Positions 1 to 5,587 of a stretch of 7,621 nt of DNA are shown here, piece by piece; within the stretch, counting starts at the first letter, position 1; each line of letters begins with the position of its first letter. The stretch is from Alistipes sp. (GTDB lineage Bacteria; Bacteroidota; Bacteroidia; Bacteroidales; Rikenellaceae), in assembly GCA_017380275.1 (NCBI GenBank), contig JAFOEH010000128.1, forward strand, positions 1-7,621, written 5' to 3'. Below the pieces are notes generated by a model. That model worked only from the letters and a program-made list of their open reading frames with translations, was not told the DNA's origin and searched no databases. The position numbers and the translations under genes were made by a program.

Positions 1-744
1 ACCATCGTGTCTGTTGTTTCCGCCATCATTGCTTACGCCCTGTTCCTGAACAACGGCAACAAGGTTGTATGGACCATCTTCATCTCCGTTGTGATCTCCA
101 CCGCTGACTTCCTGTTCCTGCAGAAGCGCCGTGTGGACCTGACCACCATGGTGGAAGACGGCCGCGATATGATCGTCAATACCACCGAGTGGCGTTTCTG
201 GAAGAAGGAGTACTGGTCTGATTTCAATCTCATCAAGCCTACCCTGAACCTGAGCGTTGTGATGGGCGCTCTGAGCCTGCTGATGCTCAACATTGGCGCC
301 AACATCTCCTTTGGCGGCATCACTGCCAGCATTGCCGGCACCACCCAGAACGTTGACCACCTGTCCATCATCAACTCCCTGGCTGACGTGCCCAGCGCCC
401 TGTTCGGCGGCCCGCCCATCGAAGCCATCATCTCCGGTACCGCCGGCGCTCCCTGGCCCGTATACTGCGGCATCGCCTTCATGATCGTTACCGGCCTGCT
501 CATTCTGACCGGCCTGGTCACCCGTCTGGGCAAGTACCTGCCCGCTCAGAGCATCTCCGGCTTCCTGCTGGTGATCGGCTTCGCGCTCACCTTTGCTCCC
601 AACCTGCAGGCCGTTTCCACCAGCGAAAACTCCATGAGCGGCTACATCGCTCTGGGCGTTACCGCCTGGTCCAAGAACCCCTTCCTGGGCATGGTTTGCG
701 GCGTGCTTGTTCGTTTCTTCGGCCAGTACGTGGGTCTGGTGTAA
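1..744 (+). CDS. Probable NCS2-type (purine/uracil family) permease, 5' truncated by window edge
   Basis: The reading frame is open from the first base, so the N-terminal half lies outside the window; the GTG at 7 is not a credible start. The visible 247 codons give about six hydrophobic segments separated by short loops, including VVWTIFISVVISTADFLFL, VVMGALSLLMLNIGANISF and SGFLLVIGFALTFAP. An amphipathic segment (ADVPSALFGGPPIEAI then SGTAGAP) resembles the re-entrant region of AzgA/PbuG-like carriers, where similar small-residue stretches line the substrate site. The protein would be an inner-membrane solute carrier. The next gene, 18 bases on, is a phosphoribosyltransferase, which supports a nucleobase substrate taken up and salvaged with PRPP. 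The family call rests on fold-level resemblance and context and is moderate; another permease family is possible. Codon choice is unlike the genes to the right of 1120. Confidence 0.6.
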   Translation, partial: TIVSVVSAIIAYALFLNNGNKVVWTIFISVVISTADFLFLQKRRVDLTTMVEDGRDMIVNTTEWRFWKKEYWSDFNLIKPTLNLSVVMGALSLLMLNIGANISFGGITASIAGTTQNVDHLSIINSLADVPSALFGGPPIEAIISGTAGAPWPVYCGIAFMIVTGLLILTGLVTRLGKYLPAQSISGFLLVIGFALTFAPNLQAVSTSENSMSGYIALGVTAWSKNPFLGMVCGVLVRFFGQYVGLV

Positions 745-746
745 TG

Positions 747-754
747 TAAGGAGG
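747..754 (+). promoter_or_regulatory. Strong Shine-Dalgarno site of the phosphoribosyltransferase gene
   Basis: TAAGGAGG lies 8 bases before the ATG at 763 and fixes that start. Such a strong site fits Firmicutes. None of the genes to the right of 1120 has a comparable one, which helps show that the two parts come from different organisms. Confidence 0.8.
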
Positions 755-762
755 CGTTCCTT

Positions 763-1329
763 ATGGCAAAGCAGTGGCCCGAAACGTGGCGCGTTCATCT
801 TGCGCCCGATTATCCCGTGGACCTGCCGCTGATGGACATCGGCAACGGCTTTCACATCTACTCCTTCGACATGACCGGCGAGTGTGAATGGAACCGCGTA
901 GCCGCCCGCGAACTGCTCAAAAAGCTGGAGCCTTACCAGTTTGACGGCTTTGTGACCGTGCAGACCAAGAGCTGCGGCCTGACGCAGGCCATCAGCGTCG
1001 ATTATCCCCGCTACCTTGAGGTGCGCAAGAGCCGCAAGGCTTTCATGCTGGACCCCAAGGGCATCGAGGTGCAGTCCATCACCACGCATGGCAAGCAGGA
1101 GCTGTGGATCGGCCGTGAAAGGATAGCCGTTTGGCTATCCTTTCCCCCTCCAGAGCTGAATCCGAGACTTGAACTCGGGGATGCTGGCGCATCCCGCGGG
1201 GACTATATTTACATTCCCTCTAAATCTCCCTTTGAAAAAGGGAGACTTCGGGGGCCCGAGTTCTGGCAGCGACGAGTTATAAAAAGAAAAACGGCAGCAA
1301 ATGCTACCGTTTCCCTTTTTCAGAGCTGA
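763..1329 (+). CDS. Phosphoribosyltransferase-like protein, truncated: real sequence ends near 1119, remainder is read-through
   Basis: Residues 1-119 look like the N-terminal part of a type I phosphoribosyltransferase related to adenine/xanthine enzymes. The pattern DGFVTVQTKSCGLTQAIS (61-78) followed by YLEVRKSRKAF (84-94) matches the beta-strand, helix and RK-x-x-K region that precedes the flexible loop in APRT-like proteins. The diagnostic PRPP-binding loop (DD-x-x-x-TGGT type) would follow and is missing. After GKQELWIGRE (110-119) the frame enters unrelated DNA. The last ~69 residues translate hairpins, a tRNA fragment and the end of the tRNA-Thr gene, and have no protein character. The intact enzyme would use PRPP to convert a nucleobase, probably a purine, to its nucleotide in the cytoplasm. 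The permease 18 bases upstream suggests an uptake-salvage operon. As it stands the gene could not be active. The family call is moderate; the truncation is clear. Confidence 0.65.
   Translation: MAKQWPETWRVHLAPDYPVDLPLMDIGNGFHIYSFDMTGECEWNRVAARELLKKLEPYQFDGFVTVQTKSCGLTQAISVDYPRYLEVRKSRKAFMLDPKGIEVQSITTHGKQELWIGRERIAVWLSFPPPELNPRLELGDAGASRGDYIYIPSKSPFEKGRLRGPEFWQRRVIKRKTAANATVSLFQS
1117..1121. other. Junction between Firmicute-like and Bacteroidales-like DNA
   Basis: Sequence style and coding sense change within a few bases. The phosphoribosyltransferase is in good frame up to GGC CGT GAA (1111-1119), and a hairpin typical of non-coding DNA begins at 1118. The shared bases GAAA at 1117-1120 fit both sides (a GAA-A.. 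codon run on the left, the AAA of the hairpin on the right), giving a short microhomology. Codon use, ribosome-binding signals and gene families differ on the two sides. An assembly chimera in metagenomic data is the simplest explanation; illegitimate recombination is possible. Confidence 0.7.
1118..1143 (-). terminator. Perfect 11-bp hairpin, terminator-like, cut at the junction
   Basis: AAAGGATAGCC (1118-1128) pairs with GGCTATCCTTT (1133-1143) around a GTTT loop. It lies 7 bases beyond the tRNA 3'-end fragment at 1151-1179, mirroring the terminator that follows the complete tRNA. Read on the minus strand, only three T residues follow the GC-rich core before Firmicute-like sequence begins, so the original T tract may have been lost at the junction. 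Confidence 0.5.
1151..1179 (-). repeat. 29-base copy of the tRNA-Thr 3' end (T arm plus acceptor strand), att-like
   Basis: These 29 bases are identical to 1321-1349, exactly 170 bases away in the same orientation. On the minus strand they hold the whole T arm (CCGAG, TTCAAGT, CTCGG), the 3' acceptor strand ATTCAGC, the discriminator T and three downstream bases. No D arm, anticodon arm or 5' acceptor strand is present, so this is not a tRNA gene. The extent matches the segment that tyrosine recombinases commonly use as attB and rebuild on integration. A decayed tandem tRNA duplication is the other simple explanation. Confidence 0.85.
1171..1263. repeat. Short inverted-repeat unit with internal hairpins between the two tRNA 3' ends
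   Basis: GAACTCGGG (1171-1179) and CCCGAGTTC (1255-1263) are exact inverse complements bounding 75 bases. Inside are a 7-bp stem GGGATGC/GCATCCC with a TGGC loop (1178-1195, sharing two bases with the left arm), the palindrome CCCGCGGG (1193-1200) and a separate 9-bp hairpin at 1225-1245. The left arm is part of the tRNA T arm. The layout recalls a miniature dispersed repeat or a decayed element end, but there is no coding content and no target duplication was identified. Confidence 0.4.
1225..1245. repeat. Perfect 9-bp hairpin, resembling a dispersed intergenic repeat
   Basis: TCTCCCTTT (1225-1233) pairs with AAAGGGAGA (1237-1245) around GAA. The translated minus strand reads KSPFFKGRFRG, a peptide often produced by spurious ORFs across repeated intergenic elements in many bacteria. 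I infer a genome-dispersed element, but copy number cannot be seen here. Confidence 0.4.
1281..1312 (-). terminator. Intrinsic terminator of the tRNA-Thr gene
   Basis: On the minus strand the stem AAACGG/CCGTTT plus AGC/GCT, with one mismatch (C1295/A1306) and a four-base loop, is followed by TTCTTTTT (complement of 1281-1288). It begins 11 bases past the tRNA 3' end at 1324, the usual place for a stop after a single-gene tRNA transcript. Confidence 0.75.
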
Positions 1330-1349
1330 ATCCGAGACTTGAACTCGGG
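1321..1349 (-). repeat. 29-base direct repeat, copy within the complete tRNA gene
   Basis: This is the partner of 1151-1179. It covers the 3' end of the intact tRNA-Thr gene plus three bases beyond it. The identity stops inside the variable loop, one base before the T arm. Confidence 0.85.
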
Positions 1350-1395
1350 ACCCCTTCATTACGAGTGAAGTGCTCTACCACTGAGCTAATTCAGC
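1324..1395 (-). tRNA. trnT: tRNA-Thr (anticodon CGU)
   Basis: The minus strand folds as a complete 72-base tRNA: acceptor GCTGAAT/ATTCAGC (7 perfect pairs), D arm GCTC-AGTGGTA-GAGC, anticodon arm CTTCA-CTCGTAA-TGAAG, a 5-base variable loop GGGTC, T arm CCGAG-TTCAAGT-CTCGG and discriminator T. The anticodon CGT reads the threonine codon ACG, which is frequent in the right-hand genes. The 3' CCA is not encoded (CTG follows), so it must be added by nucleotidyltransferase. The gene stands alone, with its own promoter candidate upstream and a terminator downstream. Its 3' end is duplicated at 1151-1179. Confidence 0.95.
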
Positions 1396-1426
1396 AAGTA
1401 AGTCCTATGGCGACTTATTTCGGGTG

Positions 1427-1434
1427 CAAATATC
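1427..1434 (-). promoter_or_regulatory. Candidate Bacteroidetes -7 element for tRNA-Thr
   Basis: Minus-strand GATATTTG matches five of the six fixed bases of the Bacteroidetes -7 consensus TAnnTTTG and lies 31 bases before the tRNA 5' end, leaving room for a short leader. No clear TTTG is seen at the expected -33 position, so the call is tentative. Confidence 0.4.
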
Positions 1435-1492
1435 GTAAAAAAATTGAAAGTTACACTATCTTCGACCGAGAAAAGTGATTTTTTTGGGGGAT

Positions 1493-1523
1493 TTTTACTA
1501 AATTCGCAGTTATAAGTCCTTTG
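1493..1523 (+). promoter_or_regulatory. Weak candidate promoter for the cstA operon
   Basis: GTCCTTTG (1516-1523) keeps the TTTG of the Bacteroidetes -7 consensus but not its leading TA. TTTA (1493-1496) lies 19 bases upstream, near the -33 TTTG position. Initiation here would give a leader of roughly 70 bases before the ATG at 1603. A 7-bp inverted repeat TGTGCGG/CCGCACA (1522-1528 and 1557-1563) lies in that leader. The match is poor. Confidence 0.25.
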
Positions 1524-1602
1524 TGCGGTTCGGTCGGATGGAGTAAAATCCACACCCCGCACAATGCAGCGAACGAAGAGATCTGTAAAAATCGATAGCA
1601 AT

Positions 1603-3039
1603 ATGATTACCTTCCTTATCTGCCTCGTGCTGCTCGTCGTGGCCTACTTTGCTCACGGCAGCTACCTCGAACGAGTATGCAAAATCGACCCCAGGCGAGC
1701 CGTCCCATCGCAGAGCCTCTACGATGGCGTGGACTACGTCCCGATGTCGCGCTGGCGCACGTTCCTTATCCAGCTACTCAACATCGCCGGCATCGGTCCT
1801 ATCTTCGGAGCTATTATGGGTGCCTGCTTCGGTCCTGTGGCTTTTCTGTGGATTACGCTCGGCGGAATCTTTATGGGTGCGATGCACGACTTCCTCTCGG
1901 GTGTAATGCTGGTGCGCAACGAGGGCCTCAGTATCTCGGAGATCGTAGGCCGATATATGGGCCGCGCGACGTTGCAGTTTATGCGCATCTTCTCAATCAT
2001 CCTACTCATTCTGGTGGGAGTGGTGTTCCTGCGCTCACCCGCCTCGATCTTAGGCGAGATGATACCATCGGTATCCTATTGGTGGTGGATCGGAATCATC
2101 ATTGTCTATTACTTCGTCGCTACGCTACTACCCATCGACAAGATCATCGGAAAATTATATCCGCTGTTCGGTGCTGCGCTGATATTTATGGCTATCGGAT
2201 TGGCGGGCGTCATTCTCTTTGGCAACTACTCGGTGCCCGAGCTTTCGCTCTCGACGCTGCGCAACTACCAGCCTAATGCCGAGGCACTGCCCATCGTACC
2301 GACGCTCTTTATCACCATCGCCTGCGGTGCAATCTCAGGCTTCCACGCCACACAGTCGCCGCTGATGGCGCGCTGCATCAAGAGCGAGGGCGACTGCCGC
2401 TCGGTTTTCTACGGAGCGATGATCACCGAGTCGATCATTGCCCTGATCTGGGCCGCCATCGCAATGGCATTCTTCCACGGGCCCGACAAGCTGGCCATAG
2501 CCCTTGCCGAGCACGGCAATAGCGCCGCGTGGGTGGTAAATACAATCTCGACCTCGACACTCGGCATTGTGGGAGGCATTTTGGCCGTTTTAGGAGTTGT
2601 CGCTGCGCCCATCACTTCGGGCGATACGGCATTCCGCTCGGCACGCCTCATCGTGGCCGACTCGCTGCATATCGAGCAACGCTCCATCCCCAAGCGACTT
2701 TTGATCTCCATCCCAATCTTCGCCATCGGTCTTCTGCTCAACTTCATCGACTTCGATGTTGTGTGGCGTTACTTCTCGTGGACTAATCAGGCCCTGGCGA
2801 CCGTCGTGCTATGGACCATCGTGGTCTATCACCGTCGCGAGGGTTACAACATCTGGGTGGCGCTGCTGCCTGCCATCTTTATGACCTACATCTGCTCAAG
2901 CTTCGTCTTTATCTCCGACCAATTCTTCGGTATGGACAACCGCACCTTAGCCTACATCCTGGGAGGCGTGGCAACCGTCGTGCTTACTGCAATTATGTGG
3001 GTAAAGATTAAAAACTCAAAGCCTTCGAAAAATGATTAA
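1603..3039 (+). CDS. cstA: Carbon starvation protein CstA-family carrier
   Basis: A 478-residue polytopic inner-membrane protein of the CstA/BtsT family, whose studied members take up peptides or pyruvate when carbon is limiting. Family landmarks are present in order: N-terminal helix and DGVDYVPMS (41-49), GIGPIFGAIMG (63-73), GAMHDF (92-97) with the conserved His-Asp, ISGFHATQSP (244-253), APITSGDTAFRSAR (335-348) and WRYFSWTNQ (388-396). It is much shorter than the roughly 700-residue E. coli protein and corresponds to the compact form. The frame opens at an ATG at 1564, but I place the start at 1603: MITFLICLVLLVVAYF begins directly with the first membrane helix as in homologues, whereas the 13 extra residues are polar and basic. 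No strong Shine-Dalgarno is present, as usual in Bacteroidetes. It is the first gene of a four-gene operon and its end overlaps the next gene by 8 bases. The substrate is inferred from family only. Confidence 0.9.
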   Translation: MITFLICLVLLVVAYFAHGSYLERVCKIDPRRAVPSQSLYDGVDYVPMSRWRTFLIQLLNIAGIGPIFGAIMGACFGPVAFLWITLGGIFMGAMHDFLSGVMLVRNEGLSISEIVGRYMGRATLQFMRIFSIILLILVGVVFLRSPASILGEMIPSVSYWWWIGIIIVYYFVATLLPIDKIIGKLYPLFGAALIFMAIGLAGVILFGNYSVPELSLSTLRNYQPNAEALPIVPTLFITIACGAISGFHATQSPLMARCIKSEGDCRSVFYGAMITESIIALIWAAIAMAFFHGPDKLAIALAEHGNSAAWVVNTISTSTLGIVGGILAVLGVVAAPITSGDTAFRSARLIVADSLHIEQRSIPKRLLISIPIFAIGLLLNFIDFDVVWRYFSWTNQALATVVLWTIVVYHRREGYNIWVALLPAIFMTYICSSFVFISDQFFGMDNRTLAYILGGVATVVLTAIMWVKIKNSKPSKND

Positions 3040-3700
3040 GATACAACTATCCCCCACCCCATCGGGCCTTTGGCAGGTCGATGGGCTCAGCCAGATCGCC
3101 CGCCGCACCAAAGAGCTCGAGTCGAGCAACTGGCCCGAGGCTGCTGAGATGCGCTTCGATGCAGTGCAGGCTCTGTTAGATAAAATCGGCGATGAGGAGC
3201 TCTCGCTCGACTGGAATCACGCCCCGACACGCTCGGCAATGGAGCTGCTCTACTCGGCAGCAGCAGACCAGCTGGCCATCGGCGAGGTGGAGATGGCCGT
3301 AGCGCTGTGGGAGAGCCTCGCGGCGCTGGACGAGGAGGATCATATGAGCGTCAGCGTCCCGCTGGCCTTCTGCTACGTTGACCTTCAGGATTACGATTGC
3401 CTTGAGGAGGTGATGTTCGACATCTCGCCCAAGACGCCCGAGTACCACCTGCTCCAGCTCTGGTCGGAGTTTCGTCGCACGGGCGGCATCGACCGCGATG
3501 CCCTGCGCACCCTGCGTACACGTCATAAGGCGTGGATGGAGGAGTTCTCGGCCGACCAGCACCCTGCCGACGAGGCCTATATGGCCGATTGCCGTAGCGA
3601 ACGACCCTCACCCCAGACCGAGGCTCGCGAATTATGGTTCGCCACGGCCCCGCTGTGGGAGCACAACCCCGATTTCCTGCAAACACTAAAAAAAGCTTAA
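3032..3700 (+). CDS. Uncharacterised cytoplasmic helical-repeat (TPR-like) protein
   Basis: I do not recognise a named family. The 222-residue protein is acidic and rich in Leu, Ala, Glu and Trp, with no signal peptide or membrane segment, so it should be cytoplasmic. Residues 67-100 (alternating small and large residues, with the turn LAIGEVEMAVALWESL) and 106-150 look like paired antiparallel helices of the TPR type, spaced around short loops such as LQDYDCLEE. Residues 1-15 may form a strand. No catalytic motif is visible. The start ATG at 3032 lies inside the end of cstA (8-base overlap in another frame), which argues for translational coupling and a job connected with the carrier, perhaps regulation or assembly; that is inference. 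The next gene starts four bases after its stop. CstA of E. coli is followed by an unrelated small protein, so this pairing is not the enterobacterial one. Confidence 0.75.
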   Translation: MIKIQLSPTPSGLWQVDGLSQIARRTKELESSNWPEAAEMRFDAVQALLDKIGDEELSLDWNHAPTRSAMELLYSAAADQLAIGEVEMAVALWESLAALDEEDHMSVSVPLAFCYVDLQDYDCLEEVMFDISPKTPEYHLLQLWSEFRRTGGIDRDALRTLRTRHKAWMEEFSADQHPADEAYMADCRSERPSPQTEARELWFATAPLWEHNPDFLQTLKKA

Positions 3701-3704
3701 TACT

Positions 3705-4511
3705 ATGAAGAGATTTTTCCTGTTTATTGTGGCCATCGTATGCGCCACAACGCTCTCGGCTGCCGAGTATAAGTACAGCCGCGATATTATCTATCGCTTG
3801 GATGATGATTACGCAAAGACGATGTGCCGCATCGACATCGCTACACCCGAGGGCGCGACCGACGCACCCGTTATCGTATGGTTTCACGGTGGCGGACTGA
3901 CGGGCGGCAAGCGCGAAATTCCCGCAGCGCTGCTCAACGGTCAGTACGTCGTTGTGGGTGTGGGATACCGCTTCTCACCCAATGTGAAGGTTACGCAGTG
4001 TGTCGATGATGCAGCTTCGGCCGTAGCGTGGGTATTTAAGAATATCGAGCAGTACGGCGGCAGCAGCAAGAAGATCTATATCTCAGGCCACTCGGCCGGC
4101 GGCTACCTGGTGAGTATGGTCGGCCTGGAGAAAGCACGTCTGGAGCGTTACGGCATCGACGCTAACTCACTCGCGGGCGTTATCCCCTTCAGCGGTCAAG
4201 CTATCACCCACTTCGAGGAGCGCCGCTCGCGCGGCATTGCCAACACTCAGCCCGTAGTGGATGAGCTTGCTCCCCTGTTCCACGTTCGTGCCGACTCTGC
4301 TCCCTTCCTGATGATTACGGGCGATCGTGAGATGGAGATGCTCGGTCGCTACGAAGAGAATGCCTATATGTTGCGCGTCTTCAAACTCGTCAAGCATCCC
4401 GACGCAACACTCTACGAGCTGGATGGTTACGGACACAATATGTGCGATCCCGCCTACGCCCTGCTGTTGCGTTTTATCCGCCAGCACGAGAATCCCCAAA
4501 GCCGTAGATAA
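3705..4511 (+). CDS. Exported alpha/beta-hydrolase (carboxylesterase/HSL-like)
   Basis: Residues 1-19 form a clear signal peptide: MKR, a hydrophobic core and small residues TLSAA before the mature part, so the enzyme should be exported to the periplasm. The 268-residue length suits a single-domain alpha/beta-hydrolase. The oxyanion-hole motif HGGG is at 61-64 and the nucleophile elbow GHSAGG at 128-133 (Ser130). D207 (ITGDREM) and H244 (GYGHNM) complete the catalytic triad. The HGGG plus GxSAGG combination is typical of hormone-sensitive-lipase-like and related esterases that cleave acyl or aryl esters, including acetyl or feruloyl groups on plant glycans. Peptidase-like members also exist, so the substrate is open. 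It lies four bases after the helical protein and two bases before the phosphoesterase. The arabinofuranosidase that faces it across the terminator makes a plant-polysaccharide ester attractive as a substrate, but this is only context. Confidence 0.85.
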   Translation: MKRFFLFIVAIVCATTLSAAEYKYSRDIIYRLDDDYAKTMCRIDIATPEGATDAPVIVWFHGGGLTGGKREIPAALLNGQYVVVGVGYRFSPNVKVTQCVDDAASAVAWVFKNIEQYGGSSKKIYISGHSAGGYLVSMVGLEKARLERYGIDANSLAGVIPFSGQAITHFEERRSRGIANTQPVVDELAPLFHVRADSAPFLMITGDREMEMLGRYEENAYMLRVFKLVKHPDATLYELDGYGHNMCDPAYALLLRFIRQHENPQSRR

Positions 4512-4513
4512 CG

Positions 4514-5524
4514 ATGAGACGAATCACGCTATTACTACTGCTGACCCTGCTGTTGCTTACGGCCGGTGTGTTGTATGTCGTGCTGCCTCAGGCGCTTTCG
4601 GCACGCAAGTACACGGATGCTGCACCCGAGGTGGTATTCTCCTCGACGGGGCCAAATATCAATATCTACTCATCGGAGGTGAGCGACACGTTGCGTCTGA
4701 TGGTCTTTGCCGACACCCACCTATGGATGAGCGACGAGCGTGAGGAGCCTTATCGAGAGTATAGTGCCCGTATGGCGGGCGCCTACCACTCGGTGAAGCA
4801 TTTCCAGACGAGTGCGCCTACTACGCCCGAGGAGTCGTTCGTAAAGACCATACAGATAGCCGAGCAGAACCGCGCCGACGCGATTGCAATGTTGGGCGAC
4901 ATAGTCAGTTTCCCATCGGAGCGTGGCGTTGAGTGGGTTAAGGAGGTGCTTGACACGGTAGCTATTCCTTATTATTACACCAGCGGCAACCACGATTGGC
5001 ACTACGAAGGTATGGAGGGTAGCGGCGAGACGCTGCGCGAGAAGTGGCGCGAGGAGCGACTGCGACCGCTCTTTGCAGAGCACGATCCCGATCTTTACGG
5101 TGTTGATATAAAGGGAGTAAGATTGCTCTTTGTCGATGATTCTGACTATGTCATTAAGGCTCGCCAGCGCGATTTATTAGCTACGGAGGTTAAAAGCGGC
5201 AAACCATTTATTCTGCTGCACCACATCCCCTTCTACGCTCCCGGGCGATCGGTAAGCTTCGGCATCGGCCACCCCGAGTGGGGCGCAGCGACGGACAAGA
5301 ACTATAAGATCGAGCGCCGCGAGCAGTGGCCCTCGGAGGGACATACGGCCATCGACTACGAGTTCTACGACCTGGCCACCACAGCCCCCAATCTTCTGGC
5401 TTCGGTTGCCGGTCACGTCCACTCGTTCGGCGTTGATATCATCCACGGCCGCCCCCACTACACCGTTGGCGCCAACGCCCAAGGCGCCTACTATATGATC
5501 ACCATAATGCCACTTGAGCGATAA
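4514..5524 (+). CDS. Membrane-anchored calcineurin-like metallophosphoesterase
   Basis: A 336-residue protein with an N-terminal hydrophobic helix (about residues 5-25) that is either a signal anchor or an uncleaved signal, placing the enzyme outside the cytoplasmic membrane. The five metal-binding blocks of the calcineurin-like fold are intact: D67-x-H69 (ADTH), GD (D129), GNHD (158-161), HH (236-237) and GHVH (300-303). These coordinate two metal ions, and the family hydrolyses phosphomono- or diesters. Between them are a long insert after the first block (73-108, MSDEREEPYREYSARM and on) and another between 242 and 290, probably shaping the substrate site. The purple-acid-phosphatase pattern is not seen. 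It is the last gene of the operon, two bases after the hydrolase stop, and a terminator follows directly. The specific substrate is unknown; phosphate release from an ester or nucleotide at the cell surface is a guess. Confidence 0.85.
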   Translation: MRRITLLLLLTLLLLTAGVLYVVLPQALSARKYTDAAPEVVFSSTGPNINIYSSEVSDTLRLMVFADTHLWMSDEREEPYREYSARMAGAYHSVKHFQTSAPTTPEESFVKTIQIAEQNRADAIAMLGDIVSFPSERGVEWVKEVLDTVAIPYYYTSGNHDWHYEGMEGSGETLREKWREERLRPLFAEHDPDLYGVDIKGVRLLFVDDSDYVIKARQRDLLATEVKSGKPFILLHHIPFYAPGRSVSFGIGHPEWGAATDKNYKIERREQWPSEGHTAIDYEFYDLATTAPNLLASVAGHVHSFGVDIIHGRPHYTVGANAQGAYYMITIMPLER

Positions 5525-5525
5525 G

Positions 5526-5557
5526 AAAAAGCCCATCCGCGAAGGATGGGCTTTTTT
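5526..5557. terminator. Bidirectional intrinsic terminator between convergent genes
   Basis: GCCCATCC (5531-5538) and GGATGGGC (5544-5551) form an 8-bp GC-rich stem with a GCGAA loop. It is flanked by five A on the left and six T on the right, so it has a T tract on both strands. It starts two bases after the phosphoesterase stop and serves the plus operon; in the other direction it is 30 bases past the arabinofuranosidase stop. Positions 5558-5587 show nothing further. Confidence 0.9.
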
Positions 5558-5587
5558 AGCAAACTGTTATAAGCACGGGCTTCCACC

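Noticed and set aside
1151..1260. A second complete tRNA gene
   Set aside because: Only the T arm and 3' acceptor strand are present; no D arm, anticodon arm or pairing 5' acceptor strand can be found upstream on the minus strand.
1118..1323. CRISPR array or phage attachment cluster with integrase
   Set aside because: There are only two copies of one 29-mer at tRNA positions and no spacer-repeat periodicity; no integrase or phage gene is present in the window.
1135..1359. Minus-strand ORF of 74 codons
   Set aside because: It runs through the tRNA, its terminator and hairpins, and its translation is repeat-derived with no protein features.
1386..1601. Minus-strand ORF of 71 codons upstream of cstA
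   Set aside because: It covers the tRNA 5' end and promoter spacer, has irregular composition and no recognisable motif.
3176..3887. Minus-strand ORFs of 128 and 178 codons opposite the helical protein gene
   Set aside because: Composition rich in Arg, His and Cys is typical of antisense frames, and the plus-strand genes are supported by operon spacing and motifs.
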